A program made the translations under genes and the position numbers. This document shows, piece after piece, positions 7,736 through 15,570 of a stretch of 64,000 bases of DNA. Source of the stretch: Hyphomicrobiaceae bacterium (GTDB taxonomy: Bacteria; Pseudomonadota; Alphaproteobacteria; Rhizobiales; Hyphomicrobiaceae). The notes under the pieces were generated by a model. That model was given only the letters and a program-made list of their open reading frames with translations. It did not search any database and was not told the DNA's origin. The stretch lies in contig JACKJH010000004.1 in assembly GCA_020638055.1 (NCBI GenBank), positions 437,501 to 501,500 of the forward strand, given 5' to 3'. Numbering within the stretch: position 1 is the first letter of the stretch; every line of letters begins with the position of its first letter.

Positions 7736-9256
7736 ATGATCGAAAAAACACTTGCCGAGATTGGCGGACAGGTCCGCATTCGCCCACGCTATGACAATTT
7801 CATTGGCGGCCAATGGGTTGCGCCGGTTAAGGGTCAATACTTCAGCAACCTGACGCCGGTGACGGGCAAACCAATTTGTGAGATTGCCCGTTCGACTGCT
7901 GAAGACGTCGAGTTGGCGTTGGATGCCGCCCATAAGGCAAGGCAATCCTGGGCGAATGCATCACCGGCTGACCGTGCCGGGGTGCTTTTGAAAATTGCTG
8001 ACCGGCTGGAGCAGAACCTCAAACTCGTTGCCACAGTGGAGACGCTCGACAACGGCAAGCCGATCCGTGAAACGATGGCCGCTGACATTCCGCTCGCCAT
8101 CGACCATTTCCGCTACTTCGCCGGGTGTATCCGTGCGCAGGAAGGCGGCATCTCCGAAATAGACCATGACACTGTGGCCTACCATTTTCACGAGCCTCTT
8201 GGTGTTGTTGGTCAGATCATTCCGTGGAATTTTCCAATCCTGATGGCGGCGTGGAAGCTGGCGCCGGCATTGGCTGCGGGCAATTGCGTCGTGTTGAAGC
8301 CCGCGGAGCAGACACCGATGAGCATCATGGTGGTGATGGACCTGATCGGCGATATCTTGCCGCCGGGTGTTCTCAATGTCGTCAACGGTTTTGGTGTTGA
8401 GGCGGGTAAGCCACTGGCCAGCAACAAGCGCATTTCCAAGGTGGCGTTTACCGGTGAAACCACTACTGGCCGTCTCATCATGCAATATGCGTCTGAAAAC
8501 ATCATACCGGTGACGCTGGAACTTGGCGGCAAGTCGCCCAACATCTTCTTTGCCGATGTCGCTGACGCAGATGACGCGTTCTTCGACAAGGCGCTTGAGG
8601 GGTTCGCCATGTTTGCCCTCAACCAGGGCGAGGTGTGCACATGTCCTTCGCGCGCGCTGGTGCACGAGTCGATCTATGATCGCTTCGTTGAGCGAGCCAT
8701 CGCACGCGTAGAGAAGATCCGTCAGGGACATCCGCTTGAAACTGCCACGATGATCGGCGCGCAGGCTTCCAACGATCAGATGGAAAAAATCCTGTCTTAC
8801 ATAGACGTGGGAAAGCAGGAAGGCGCCAATGTATTGACCGGTGGTGCACGCAACGTTCTCGATGGCGAGGCGGCGGAAGGCTACTATGTACAGCCGACGA
8901 TCCTGGAGGGCCACAACAAGATGCGTGTTTTCCAGGAAGAGATATTCGGCCCGGTGTTGGCGTTGACGAAATTCAAGGACGATGATGAGGCGCTCGCGAT
9001 CGCCAATGACACGCTCTACGGTCTTGGTGCGGGCGTTTGGACGCGAAACGGTACGCGCGCTTATCGCTTTGGCCGCGCCATTCAAGCGGGACGGGTGTGG
9101 ACGAATTGCTACCACCTCTATCCGGCCCATGCGGCATTCGGTGGATACAAGCAGTCGGGCATAGGTCGCGAAAACCACAGGATGATGCTCGATCACTATC
9201 AGCAGACTAAGAACATGCTGGTGAGCTACAGCCCGAAAGCACTCGGTTTCTTCTGA
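7736..9256 (+). CDS. NAD-dependent aldehyde dehydrogenase, AldB/ExaC type
   Basis: The 506-residue enzyme oxidises an aliphatic aldehyde such as acetaldehyde to the acid with NAD. The Rossmann/PWNFP region (IIPWNFPILMAAWK), the general-base motif ELGGKSPN and the catalytic cysteine in NQGEVCTCPSR are all present, the last in the form typical of AldB/ExaC. The C-terminal GGYKQSGIGREN motif is intact. The start at 7736 has AGGGAG about 10 bases upstream; an in-frame ATG at 7703 would overlap the candidate operator. The DUF779 gene follows, the usual partner of this ALDH type. Its position behind two putative Mo/W operators suggests metal-dependent expression, perhaps as a cofactor-free substitute for a W/Mo aldehyde oxidase (inference). 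Confidence 0.9.
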   Translation: MIEKTLAEIGGQVRIRPRYDNFIGGQWVAPVKGQYFSNLTPVTGKPICEIARSTAEDVELALDAAHKARQSWANASPADRAGVLLKIADRLEQNLKLVATVETLDNGKPIRETMAADIPLAIDHFRYFAGCIRAQEGGISEIDHDTVAYHFHEPLGVVGQIIPWNFPILMAAWKLAPALAAGNCVVLKPAEQTPMSIMVVMDLIGDILPPGVLNVVNGFGVEAGKPLASNKRISKVAFTGETTTGRLIMQYASENIIPVTLELGGKSPNIFFADVADADDAFFDKALEGFAMFALNQGEVCTCPSRALVHESIYDRFVERAIARVEKIRQGHPLETATMIGAQASNDQMEKILSYIDVGKQEGANVLTGGARNVLDGEAAEGYYVQPTILEGHNKMRVFQEEIFGPVLALTKFKDDDEALAIANDTLYGLGAGVWTRNGTRAYRFGRAIQAGRVWTNCYHLYPAHAAFGGYKQSGIGRENHRMMLDHYQQTKNMLVSYSPKALGFF

Positions 9257-9360
9257 CACAATTTTTCTTGAAAGAGTTTGTTGTCAGAAGCGCGGCGCGT
9301 GTCCTCCCCGCGCGCCGCTCTTTCAAATCAAATCTTCGCAAAGAAAAGATAAGGACAGCC

Positions 9361-9741
9361 ATGACAGAACGCATCTCCGCAACTCCCGATGCTCTTGCCC
9401 TTATTGCGATGCTGGACAACCGGTTCGGCCCGTTGTTGTTCCACCAATCGGGTGGTTGCTGTGATGGCTCTTCACCGATGTGCTACCCGGCCTGCGATTT
9501 TCGCGTTGGTGGTCAGGATGTGCAGCTTGGCGATATCGGTGGCGTGCCCTTCTATATGAGCAAGTCGCAATTCGAACACTGGCAGCATACGCATCTGATC
9601 ATTGATGTCGTCGAAGGGCGCGGCTCAGGCTTTTCGTTGGAAGCGCCGGAAGGTGTCCGCTTCCTGACACGTTCGCGCGTTTTCAGCGAAGAAGAGCGTG
9701 TTGAGCTGGAACACAACGACCCCGCTAAAGAATGTGTCTAG
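9361..9741 (+). CDS. DUF779 family protein
   Basis: A 126-residue protein with the DUF779 features HQSGGCCDGSSPMCYP near residues 25-40 (a cysteine-rich, possibly metal-binding stretch) and a C-terminal GFSLEAPEGVRFLTRSRVF segment. DUF779 genes typically sit next to AldB/ExaC aldehyde dehydrogenases, as here (104 bp downstream). The biochemical role is unknown. The start at 9361 follows AAGG. The TAG stop lies within the CTAG end of a partial repeat A (9738). Confidence 0.85.
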   Translation: MTERISATPDALALIAMLDNRFGPLLFHQSGGCCDGSSPMCYPACDFRVGGQDVQLGDIGGVPFYMSKSQFEHWQHTHLIIDVVEGRGSGFSLEAPEGVRFLTRSRVFSEEERVELEHNDPAKECV

Positions 9742-9790
9742 AGCATTTTCTTCGACGAACCGGTGTCTGCCTCGTGGGAAAATGCTCCAG
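9738..9790. repeat. Repeat A2, degraded copy
   Basis: CTAGAGCATTTTCTTCGACGAACCGG... GGAAAATGCTCC matches the second half of repeat A, with changes in the middle and at the right end (CTCCAG for CTCTAG). Its left CTAG contains the stop codon of the DUF779 gene. Confidence 0.75.
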
Positions 9791-9852
9791 GAGAGGCAGG
9801 TGTCGAATGGTTTCACGGCCCAGTCGTTACGTCACATAACTCGGAGTGTAAT

Positions 9853-10668
9853 ATGCGTCCCGTTGTCTACTCATTGGCTCTTCTTGCAATGATCATGACC
9901 CCAACCGCACATGCCGAAACTATAAACCTTTACGCTGCAGGCAGCCTCAAGGCTGCTTTGAGCGATGCTGCGCGCGCGTTCGCGGCTGAAACCGCAGGCG
10001 AGCAAAAGGTTAAAACTGAATTCGCCGCTTCTGGTCTTTTGCGTGGACGAATTGAAAAGGGCGAGCCTGCGCACGTCTTTGCATCGGCAAATATGAAGCA
10101 TCCGCAAACTTTGTTCGATGCCGGCCGCGCTGCCACCAAGGTGCGCATGTTTGCCCGTAATCAGCTTTGCGCCATTGCCCAGGAAGGCATAGACGTTTCA
10201 CCCGATACGTTGCTGGATGTGATGCTGGACGAGAAGGTGCGGTTGGGCACGTCTACGCCCAAGGCGGATCCGTCGGGCGATTATGCGTTCGCGCTTTTTG
10301 GCAAGGCCGATGCATTGAAGCCCGGCGCCAAGGCGAAGCTGGTAGCGAAGGCATTGAAGTTGACCGGGGGGGCAACCACGGAGAAAGCGCCTGAAGGTCG
10401 CAACCAGTATGGCTGGGTCATGTCTGAGAACAAGGCTGACGTGTTCTTGACCTACTGCACAAACGCTGTATTGGCCAAGAAGGACACACCATCGCTTCAG
10501 ATTGTTTCAATCCCCGATGACCTCTCGGTCGGCGCTGACTACGGTATGATCGTTTTGAAAGATGCACCGGAGGGTGCAATCGCCTTGGCTGACTTTATTC
10601 TTGGACCCAAGGGGCAAAAGATCCTGCGGGACTATGGCTTCAAGGCTGGCGATGATTCCAGCAAATAG
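9853..10668 (+). CDS. ModA-like molybdate-type substrate-binding protein (no modBC beside it)
   Basis: 271 residues with a signal peptide (MRPVVYSLALLAMIMTPTAHA), then the ModA-type opening INLYAAGSLKAALSDAARAF, whose serine is an oxyanion ligand in ModA. GHVFASANMKHP-like and LGTSTPKADPSGDYA segments also follow the family. No modB or modC gene is adjacent, so it is an orphan receptor. It could feed another importer in the island or act in sensing. GGAG precedes the start at 9853; the longer frame from 9763 would include the repeat remnant. Mop follows convergently. Confidence 0.82.
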   Translation: MRPVVYSLALLAMIMTPTAHAETINLYAAGSLKAALSDAARAFAAETAGEQKVKTEFAASGLLRGRIEKGEPAHVFASANMKHPQTLFDAGRAATKVRMFARNQLCAIAQEGIDVSPDTLLDVMLDEKVRLGTSTPKADPSGDYAFALFGKADALKPGAKAKLVAKALKLTGGATTEKAPEGRNQYGWVMSENKADVFLTYCTNAVLAKKDTPSLQIVSIPDDLSVGADYGMIVLKDAPEGAIALADFILGPKGQKILRDYGFKAGDDSSK

Positions 10669-10678
10669 ATGGCGGAAT

Positions 10679-10716
10679 GGTGACGCCTCCATGATTGCTG
10701 GCGTGGTGGCGTCACC
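10679..10716. terminator. Hairpin between convergent modA-like and mop genes
   Basis: A perfect 9-bp stem (GGTGACGCC / GGCGTCACC) with a 20-base loop sits 10 bases after the modA-like stop and 24 before the mop stop. There is no strong T-run, so termination is inferred from position. Confidence 0.45.
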
Positions 10717-10740
10717 AAGTATGATCGGGTGTGTTGTTGT

Positions 10741-10950
10741 TTATTCGACGCCGAGGATCACTTCGCTCGCCTTGATGACCGCAGACACCTTGCTGCCAAC
10801 CTCCAGGCCGAGTTCCTCAACTGCATCGACTGTAACTGTCGAGGTGATGACACTGCCGCCGCCGATGTCAATTTTTACCTGAGCAGCGACTGCGCCCTTC
10901 TTGATGTCCTTGACAGTGCCGTTGAGAATATTGCGTGCGCTAAGTTTCAT
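10741..10950 (-). CDS. mop: Molbindin (Mop), single TOBE domain molybdate/tungstate-binding protein
   Basis: The 69-residue protein is one complete TOBE/molbindin unit, starting MKLSARNILNGTVKDI and containing the VTVDAVEELGLEVGSKVSAVIKASEV segment. Such proteins assemble as hexamers that bind molybdate or tungstate at subunit interfaces and serve as cytoplasmic storage or buffering. It lies between the modA-like gene and the MolABC-like operon, which fits a Mo/W island. Its own promoter must lie in 10951-11063, where a CATAG-GCA-CTATG palindrome (10989-11001) is visible. Confidence 0.92.
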   Translation of the reverse strand: MKLSARNILNGTVKDIKKGAVAAQVKIDIGGGSVITSTVTVDAVEELGLEVGSKVSAVIKASEVILGVE

Positions 10951-11063
10951 GTCGGTCTCCTAATCTGATGGAATTTCTTGATGGCTGACATAGGCACTAT
11001 GCCGGCAAAAGAAAAGTCCTCGTCGCCTGCACATATCTATCAATAGCAGCGCATGTTTCACGG

Positions 11064-11849
11064 TTAAGCGCGGTAATCAGGTGCGCAAACTGTCGTTCCT
11101 TTGGGCAACGTTTCGATCGTAACATCGACACCGTAGACTGTGCGCAAATTCGCAGGAGTTAGTACGTCAAGCGGTGGTCCATCTGCGATGAGACGGCCTT
11201 CGTGCAACAGAAGTACGCGTGAAGCTGTGGCAAGGGCATGGTCGGGATCGTGGGTGGAAAGGACCACGCCCAAACCGTTTTTGGAAAGCTGATTCACGTG
11301 GCTTAGCACCTTAACCTGATTGCCAAAGTCGAGGCTGGCGGTCGGCTCGTCCATTATGATCAGGCGCGCTTCCTGAGCCAGCGCTCGTGCAATAAGGGCA
11401 AGCTGGCGCTGCCCGCCACTGATGCGCGTATAAGCCTCAGATGCCAGAGCGCCAATTCCCAATAGATCCAAAGCGGCTTGTGCTTTTGCACGGTCGCTCC
11501 TGCTTGGTGCGGCAAACAGGCCAAGATGTGCGGTGCGGCCCATCACGACCATATCGATAATTCGGTAGGGGAACTGCGCTGAGTGCGCTTGCGGAACATA
11601 GGCCACAAGGCGCGCAATCTGCTGACGCGTCAATTTATCAATTGGCGACCCCGCGATCGAAACCGTTCCTTGTTGCGGCGGCAGTAGACCCAGAAGCGTT
11701 TTGAATAATGTTGTCTTGCCAGAACCATTTGGCCCGAGAAGGCAAACGACTTCTCCAGCACTGACAACAATGTCTGCTTCACGCCCCACAGGCTTGCCGG
11801 GATAACCAAAACCGAGCCGCCTTGCGCTGATGAGTGTTTTTGCGTTCAT
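11064..11849 (-). CDS. MolC-like ABC transporter ATP-binding protein (FecE/BtuD type)
   Basis: 261 residues with Walker A (LGPNGSGKTT), Q-loop (AYVPQAHSAQFPYRI), signature ISGGQRQLALIARAL, Walker B LIIMDEP and H-loop STHD, in the FecE/BtuD/MolC class. The start at 11849 forms an ATGA overlap with the permease gene. By sequence alone it would be called iron/cobalamin importer ATPase. The neighbourhood (tup, mop, modA-like, MOT1) suggests a molybdate/tungstate importer like Haemophilus MolABC (inference). Confidence 0.85.
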   Translation of the reverse strand: MNAKTLISARRLGFGYPGKPVGREADIVVSAGEVVCLLGPNGSGKTTLFKTLLGLLPPQQGTVSIAGSPIDKLTRQQIARLVAYVPQAHSAQFPYRIIDMVVMGRTAHLGLFAAPSRSDRAKAQAALDLLGIGALASEAYTRISGGQRQLALIARALAQEARLIIMDEPTASLDFGNQVKVLSHVNQLSKNGLGVVLSTHDPDHALATASRVLLLHEGRLIADGPPLDVLTPANLRTVYGVDVTIETLPKGTTVCAPDYRA

Positions 11850-12934
11850 GACCACCCATCCTCGCCGCGCGCAAGCAGCCAAAGGAAAAACGGCGCTCCG
11901 ATGATTGCGGTGAGAACGCCCAAAGGTATTTCGATTGCTGCGATGGTGCGCGCCAGAGTATCGATCAGCAGCATGTATCCGCCGCCGATCAACAAGGACG
12001 CTGGTAAAAGTCGGTTGAAGTCGGGTCCAACGAGCATGCGCGCCAAGTGCGGGATGACCAGTCCGATCCACCCGATTACACCGGCAACCGCAACCACGCT
12101 CGCCGTCATCAAGGTTGCCGCAGCGATGACGATCAGGCGCAGGCGTCCGGCTTCAACACCAAGGGCCTTGGCCTCGTCATCGCCCAATGACAGGACATTG
12201 ATGCGCCAACGCAGCAGCACGAGGGGTACCAGCCCAAGCAGCACTAATGGTGCAGATGACCAGACTTCGGCGGAACGTACGCTGGAAAGACTGCCCAATA
12301 GCCAGAACACAATCGCAGGTAGCTGATCATAAGGATCGGCAAGAATTTTCAACAACGAGATTCCGGCTCCTGCCAGCGAACCCACGACGACGCCGGCGAG
12401 AACCAACACAAGCACCGGTTCACGGTTCTGCACCAGGCTGCCGATGAAATAGACGAGTGCGACAGTCGCCAGTCCTCCAGCAAAGGCAAACAACTGCACG
12501 CCTGCTACCGGCAACGAAAGAAATATGCCGAGCACTGCGCCCAGGCCCGCGCCAGCGGAAACCCCAAGTATGTCGGGAGACACAAGCGGGTTGCGAAACA
12601 AGCCTTGATAAGCAGCGCCGGCGGCGGCAAGTGCTGCGCCAACCAGAACAGCAGCCAATATGCGCGGCACGCGGATTGAGAATAAAACTATGCTGGCCTG
12701 GTCTGGTGGTGACGCACCGATGATCGCGCCGCCCACGGCACTGGCAATGTCTCCAAGCGAGAGCGGATACTTGCCGATGCCAATTGCAGCAAGCATCAAG
12801 GCGAATAAAGCCAAGGCCAATAAAACAAGCGTAGTTGCGGGGCGGCGGCGTGAGGAGCGCGACGCGGTTGAAGCTGTAGGCTCGCTCACACTCACGGCGT
12901 TGTCGCTTCTATAGGAGGTGTGCCCTTCGACCAT
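11846..12934 (-). CDS. MolB-like ABC transporter permease (FecCD/BtuC family)
   Basis: A 362-residue permease with about ten membrane helices. Family landmarks are GLFRNPLVSPDILGVSAGAGLGA and the coupling region GVIGWIGLVIPHLARMLVG. The N-terminal 35 residues are Ser/Arg-rich and cytoplasmic. The ATG at 12934 overlaps the upstream binding-protein gene by 43 bases. A GTG at 12895 would instead give a 4-bp GTGA overlap, matching the ATGA overlap at its other end, and may be the true start. It would form the channel for the MolA/MolC partners. Confidence 0.87.
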   Translation of the reverse strand: MVEGHTSYRSDNAVSVSEPTASTASRSSRRRPATTLVLLALALFALMLAAIGIGKYPLSLGDIASAVGGAIIGASPPDQASIVLFSIRVPRILAAVLVGAALAAAGAAYQGLFRNPLVSPDILGVSAGAGLGAVLGIFLSLPVAGVQLFAFAGGLATVALVYFIGSLVQNREPVLVLVLAGVVVGSLAGAGISLLKILADPYDQLPAIVFWLLGSLSSVRSAEVWSSAPLVLLGLVPLVLLRWRINVLSLGDDEAKALGVEAGRLRLIVIAAATLMTASVVAVAGVIGWIGLVIPHLARMLVGPDFNRLLPASLLIGGGYMLLIDTLARTIAAIEIPLGVLTAIIGAPFFLWLLARGEDGWS

Positions 12935-13962
12935 GCAATCAACGTGTCGAGTTCCTCATCCGTAGGCGTGACATGATAAAACAGCTTATAGAACTCGCGT
13001 GTCACGTCTTGCAGATCACGTTTGAAGATGTCGGGATAAAACAACATTGGCAGCCATTTCAGACCCATGACGCGATTGAGTGAAGGCGGCCGGTCGATCC
13101 AGCCAAAAGGGGCCGTCGGCGCCAGGTAGACACGCTTTTTCTTCACTGCCGCAATTCCCACCCATAGCGGGTCCTTGTAGACGGCTTTATAGAAATGCGG
13201 TTCCCAGGTTAGAATTGTATCTGGATTTGCAACAATGAGCTGCTCCATTGATGCGCGCGCAAGACCCTTGCGGCCATCATGGCTTTCCGCCACGTTGCGC
13301 CCGCCCGCGCGTTCAATGATCTCGGTATTGATGGATCCCTTGAGGCCCGTCTCCAGCCCATCGGGCCCGCGAGCGAGATAAACGCGCGGACGTTTGTCTT
13401 CGGGGATTTTGTCCAGCGCCTCATCGATTTGCGTGAACGTTTCTTCAACATAGCGCGCCAGAATTTCAGCACGCTCTTCCACGCCGAGAATTTTGCCGAG
13501 CAAGCGCAGGGACGACGGCGTCGCATCGAAGCGCCCATCGATCAACACATATGGAATTCCAGTTTGAGCCTGCGTGTTGTTGGCTAGCGAAACGTAGGTG
13601 TCGCGAACCGAGCCAAAATCCAAAATGAGGTCGGGCTTCACCTTGAGTACGGTTTCCAGGTTTGCCGTGCCGCCGCGCCCCGTAAGCCGCCCTAGTGCTG
13701 GCAGGTCTCGGTAAGGTGCGGCAATAAACGGGCGCTCAGACGGTTTGGGCGCATTGGGCCAGCCTGTCATTTTTTCCGGGGCGAGCATGTAAAGCAGGAT
13801 TGCGGCGGGCGGGCCTGCAGCAAACACGCGCTCTACTTTGTCGGGTAGGTTAACCGTGCGGTCCGCGCTGTCGGTAACGGTTCGTGCCATCACCGGTAGC
13901 GTGGGTGTGAGCGCAAGCAGGAGAAACCAGGTGAATGCACGCAGGGTCCACGATCTAAACAT
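12892..13962 (-). CDS. MolA-like class III substrate-binding protein (TroA/FecB fold)
   Basis: 356 residues with a Sec signal peptide (MFRSWTLRAFTWFLLLALTPTLPVMA) and then a class III binding fold: VTDSADRTVNLPDKVERVFAAGPPA at the N terminus, the KPDLILDFGSV segment and a long backbone helix. Such receptors bind iron chelates or B12, but Haemophilus MolA of the same fold binds molybdate/tungstate. Neighbouring genes and the operator shared with the MOT1-like gene favour an oxyanion ligand. In-frame starts at 14028 and 13983 would lengthen the N terminus; 13962 gives the cleanest signal peptide. Confidence 0.75.
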   Translation of the reverse strand: MFRSWTLRAFTWFLLLALTPTLPVMARTVTDSADRTVNLPDKVERVFAAGPPAAILLYMLAPEKMTGWPNAPKPSERPFIAAPYRDLPALGRLTGRGGTANLETVLKVKPDLILDFGSVRDTYVSLANNTQAQTGIPYVLIDGRFDATPSSLRLLGKILGVEERAEILARYVEETFTQIDEALDKIPEDKRPRVYLARGPDGLETGLKGSINTEIIERAGGRNVAESHDGRKGLARASMEQLIVANPDTILTWEPHFYKAVYKDPLWVGIAAVKKKRVYLAPTAPFGWIDRPPSLNRVMGLKWLPMLFYPDIFKRDLQDVTREFYKLFYHVTPTDEELDTLIAWSKGTPPIEATTP

Positions 13963-14130
13963 TTTCAGTTGTTCCGTTGGCATATGGTTCGGGTGGGAAC
14001 GTTTCCTCGCGCGTATTTGCGTTAGCACAGCACGCCAGTCGCTACTTTCTTAAGCGATTGCGTGCAGAACGTTGCATCCGTCCGCGTTGGCATTTGGGTA
14101 TGGCGCACATTTATTCGTGGCTAACCTCTT

Positions 14131-14150
14131 CTATGTCCGTATAAACATAG
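14131..14150. promoter_or_regulatory. Candidate Mo/W-responsive operator, site 3
   Basis: CTATGTCCGTATAAACATAG has six perfectly symmetric outer bases on each side and fits the consensus of sites 1 and 2. It lies in the divergent region between the MolA-like gene and the MOT1-like gene and ends 37 bases before the GTG of the latter, the same spacing as site 2 to the aldehyde dehydrogenase. Confidence 0.6.
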
Positions 14151-14187
14151 CCGGGGATGGTTTGAAATGGAATAAGAGGCGTTTGTT

Positions 14188-15387
14188 GTGTCGCTTGGGA
14201 AGAAGCATGTCCCAACGAGCTGTGGGGAAGGTGCAGGCGGGCGCGTGCAAAAATTGGATGAGGGCAGCGCCCATGCGCGGCCGGCAATTGGCGACGTCTC
14301 GGGGGCTTTTGCCGACCTGGGAACGTTCATTCCGCTCGTGACCGGAATGGTTCTGCTCGGGGGGCTGGATCCCTCCCGCGTGCTCGTGGGCTTTGGAATA
14401 TTTGCAATTGCCACGGGCGTGTTCTACAGGCGCCCGGTTCCCGTGCAGCCCATGAAGGTGGTTGCCGCACTTGCTATTGCCGGAGCGATTGACGCTAATG
14501 CCGTGATCGCCAGTGGCATAGTGATTGGTGTCGTCCTCGTTGTGTTGGCGATGACTGGTTTGATCGAACGCCTCCAGACGCTCGTTCCAAAAGCGGTGTT
14601 GCATGGCGTTCAACTCGGGCTTGGGGCAACGCTGATCTGGGCTGCGGCGATGCTTCCCAAGACTTCGTTGCCAATTTCGGCGGTGCTCTTGTTGCTATTG
14701 CTTGGGGCGCAACGAACCCGACTTGGATCCTACAGTGCATTGGGTTTGATCGGTTGCGGTCTCGCCTACACCTTTTTTTTAGGTGCGCATGACCTTCCCA
14801 ATGTTGCGTTTGCCCTGCCATCGTTCGCTGTCATCTGGCCTGCGTGGCCAGACTTCGTGCATTCGGGCTACAGTGTGCTTCTGCCGCAGCTTGCAATGAC
14901 GCTGACCAATGCGGTGCTGCTGACGGCCATCCTTGCTTCGGAATACTTTCCGCAGTCAAAAGACCATATCACCACCCGCAACCTTGCGCTGTCGTCGGGA
15001 TTTTTGAATGTAGTGCTGGCACCGTTTGGTGCCGTTCCGATGTGTCACGGTGCAGGTGGCCTGGCCGCGCAGTATGGCCAGGGGGCAAGAACCGGGCTGG
15101 CTCCGATTATCTTTGGCGCGTTCTGCCTGGCGCTCGCTGTGATGGCAGGGACGAGCGCGATGCAATGGCTGATGCAGATTCCCGCCGAGGTCATCGCTGC
15201 TCTGCTTGCATTCGCCGGCGTTCAGCTCATGTCGCTCAACAAGCTCGCTGTGGCGTCCCGGGCTTCGCTCGTTGTCGTTGTCGCAACGGCGCTGGTGTCA
15301 TTGGCAACCAACGTGGCCATTGGCTTGGTGGCAGGCCTGGTTTTGGCTCGCGTGAGCACCGCAATACGAGATTTCACCCGAACCTGA
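14188..15387 (+). CDS. MOT1-type molybdate (sulfate/molybdate) permease
   Basis: 399 residues, about ten to twelve hydrophobic helices. The two MOT1 signatures are present: PVQPMKVVAALAIAG (about residues 84-98) and PMCHGAGGLAAQYGQGARTG (about 280-300). Family members carry molybdate across membranes by a secondary mechanism. GTG is used as start with AAGAGG nine bases before it; no ATG is available nearby in frame. It would be a third Mo/W uptake route next to TupABC and the MolABC-like system. Confidence 0.88.
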   Translation: MSLGKKHVPTSCGEGAGGRVQKLDEGSAHARPAIGDVSGAFADLGTFIPLVTGMVLLGGLDPSRVLVGFGIFAIATGVFYRRPVPVQPMKVVAALAIAGAIDANAVIASGIVIGVVLVVLAMTGLIERLQTLVPKAVLHGVQLGLGATLIWAAAMLPKTSLPISAVLLLLLLGAQRTRLGSYSALGLIGCGLAYTFFLGAHDLPNVAFALPSFAVIWPAWPDFVHSGYSVLLPQLAMTLTNAVLLTAILASEYFPQSKDHITTRNLALSSGFLNVVLAPFGAVPMCHGAGGLAAQYGQGARTGLAPIIFGAFCLALAVMAGTSAMQWLMQIPAEVIAALLAFAGVQLMSLNKLAVASRASLVVVVATALVSLATNVAIGLVAGLVLARVSTAIRDFTRT

Positions 15388-15570
15388 ATACAGCCACAGT
15401 TCCTGCAATGGGCTTGTGTAACTGGTTCTTGCAATTTGCCAGATTGCGCTGGTGGTCGAAATCCCATGTGACAAAACACGGTCGCGGCTTGGCGCTTTGC
15501 ATGAGCGCGGCGGAACTCCCTGGTGAAGGAGGCTCCGCCGTGAACTTTCATTCGACAACTGCCGTGACTT

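Noticed and set aside
7961..9259. 432-codon open frame antisense to the aldehyde dehydrogenase gene
   Set aside because: It lies entirely opposite a clear ALDH gene and its translation has no domain; it results from codon bias of the sense strand.
11064..13962. Iron or vitamin B12 ABC importer
   Set aside because: Fold alone supports it, but the neighbours and the shared operator favour Mo/W. Kept as an alternative in the feature notes, not as the main call.
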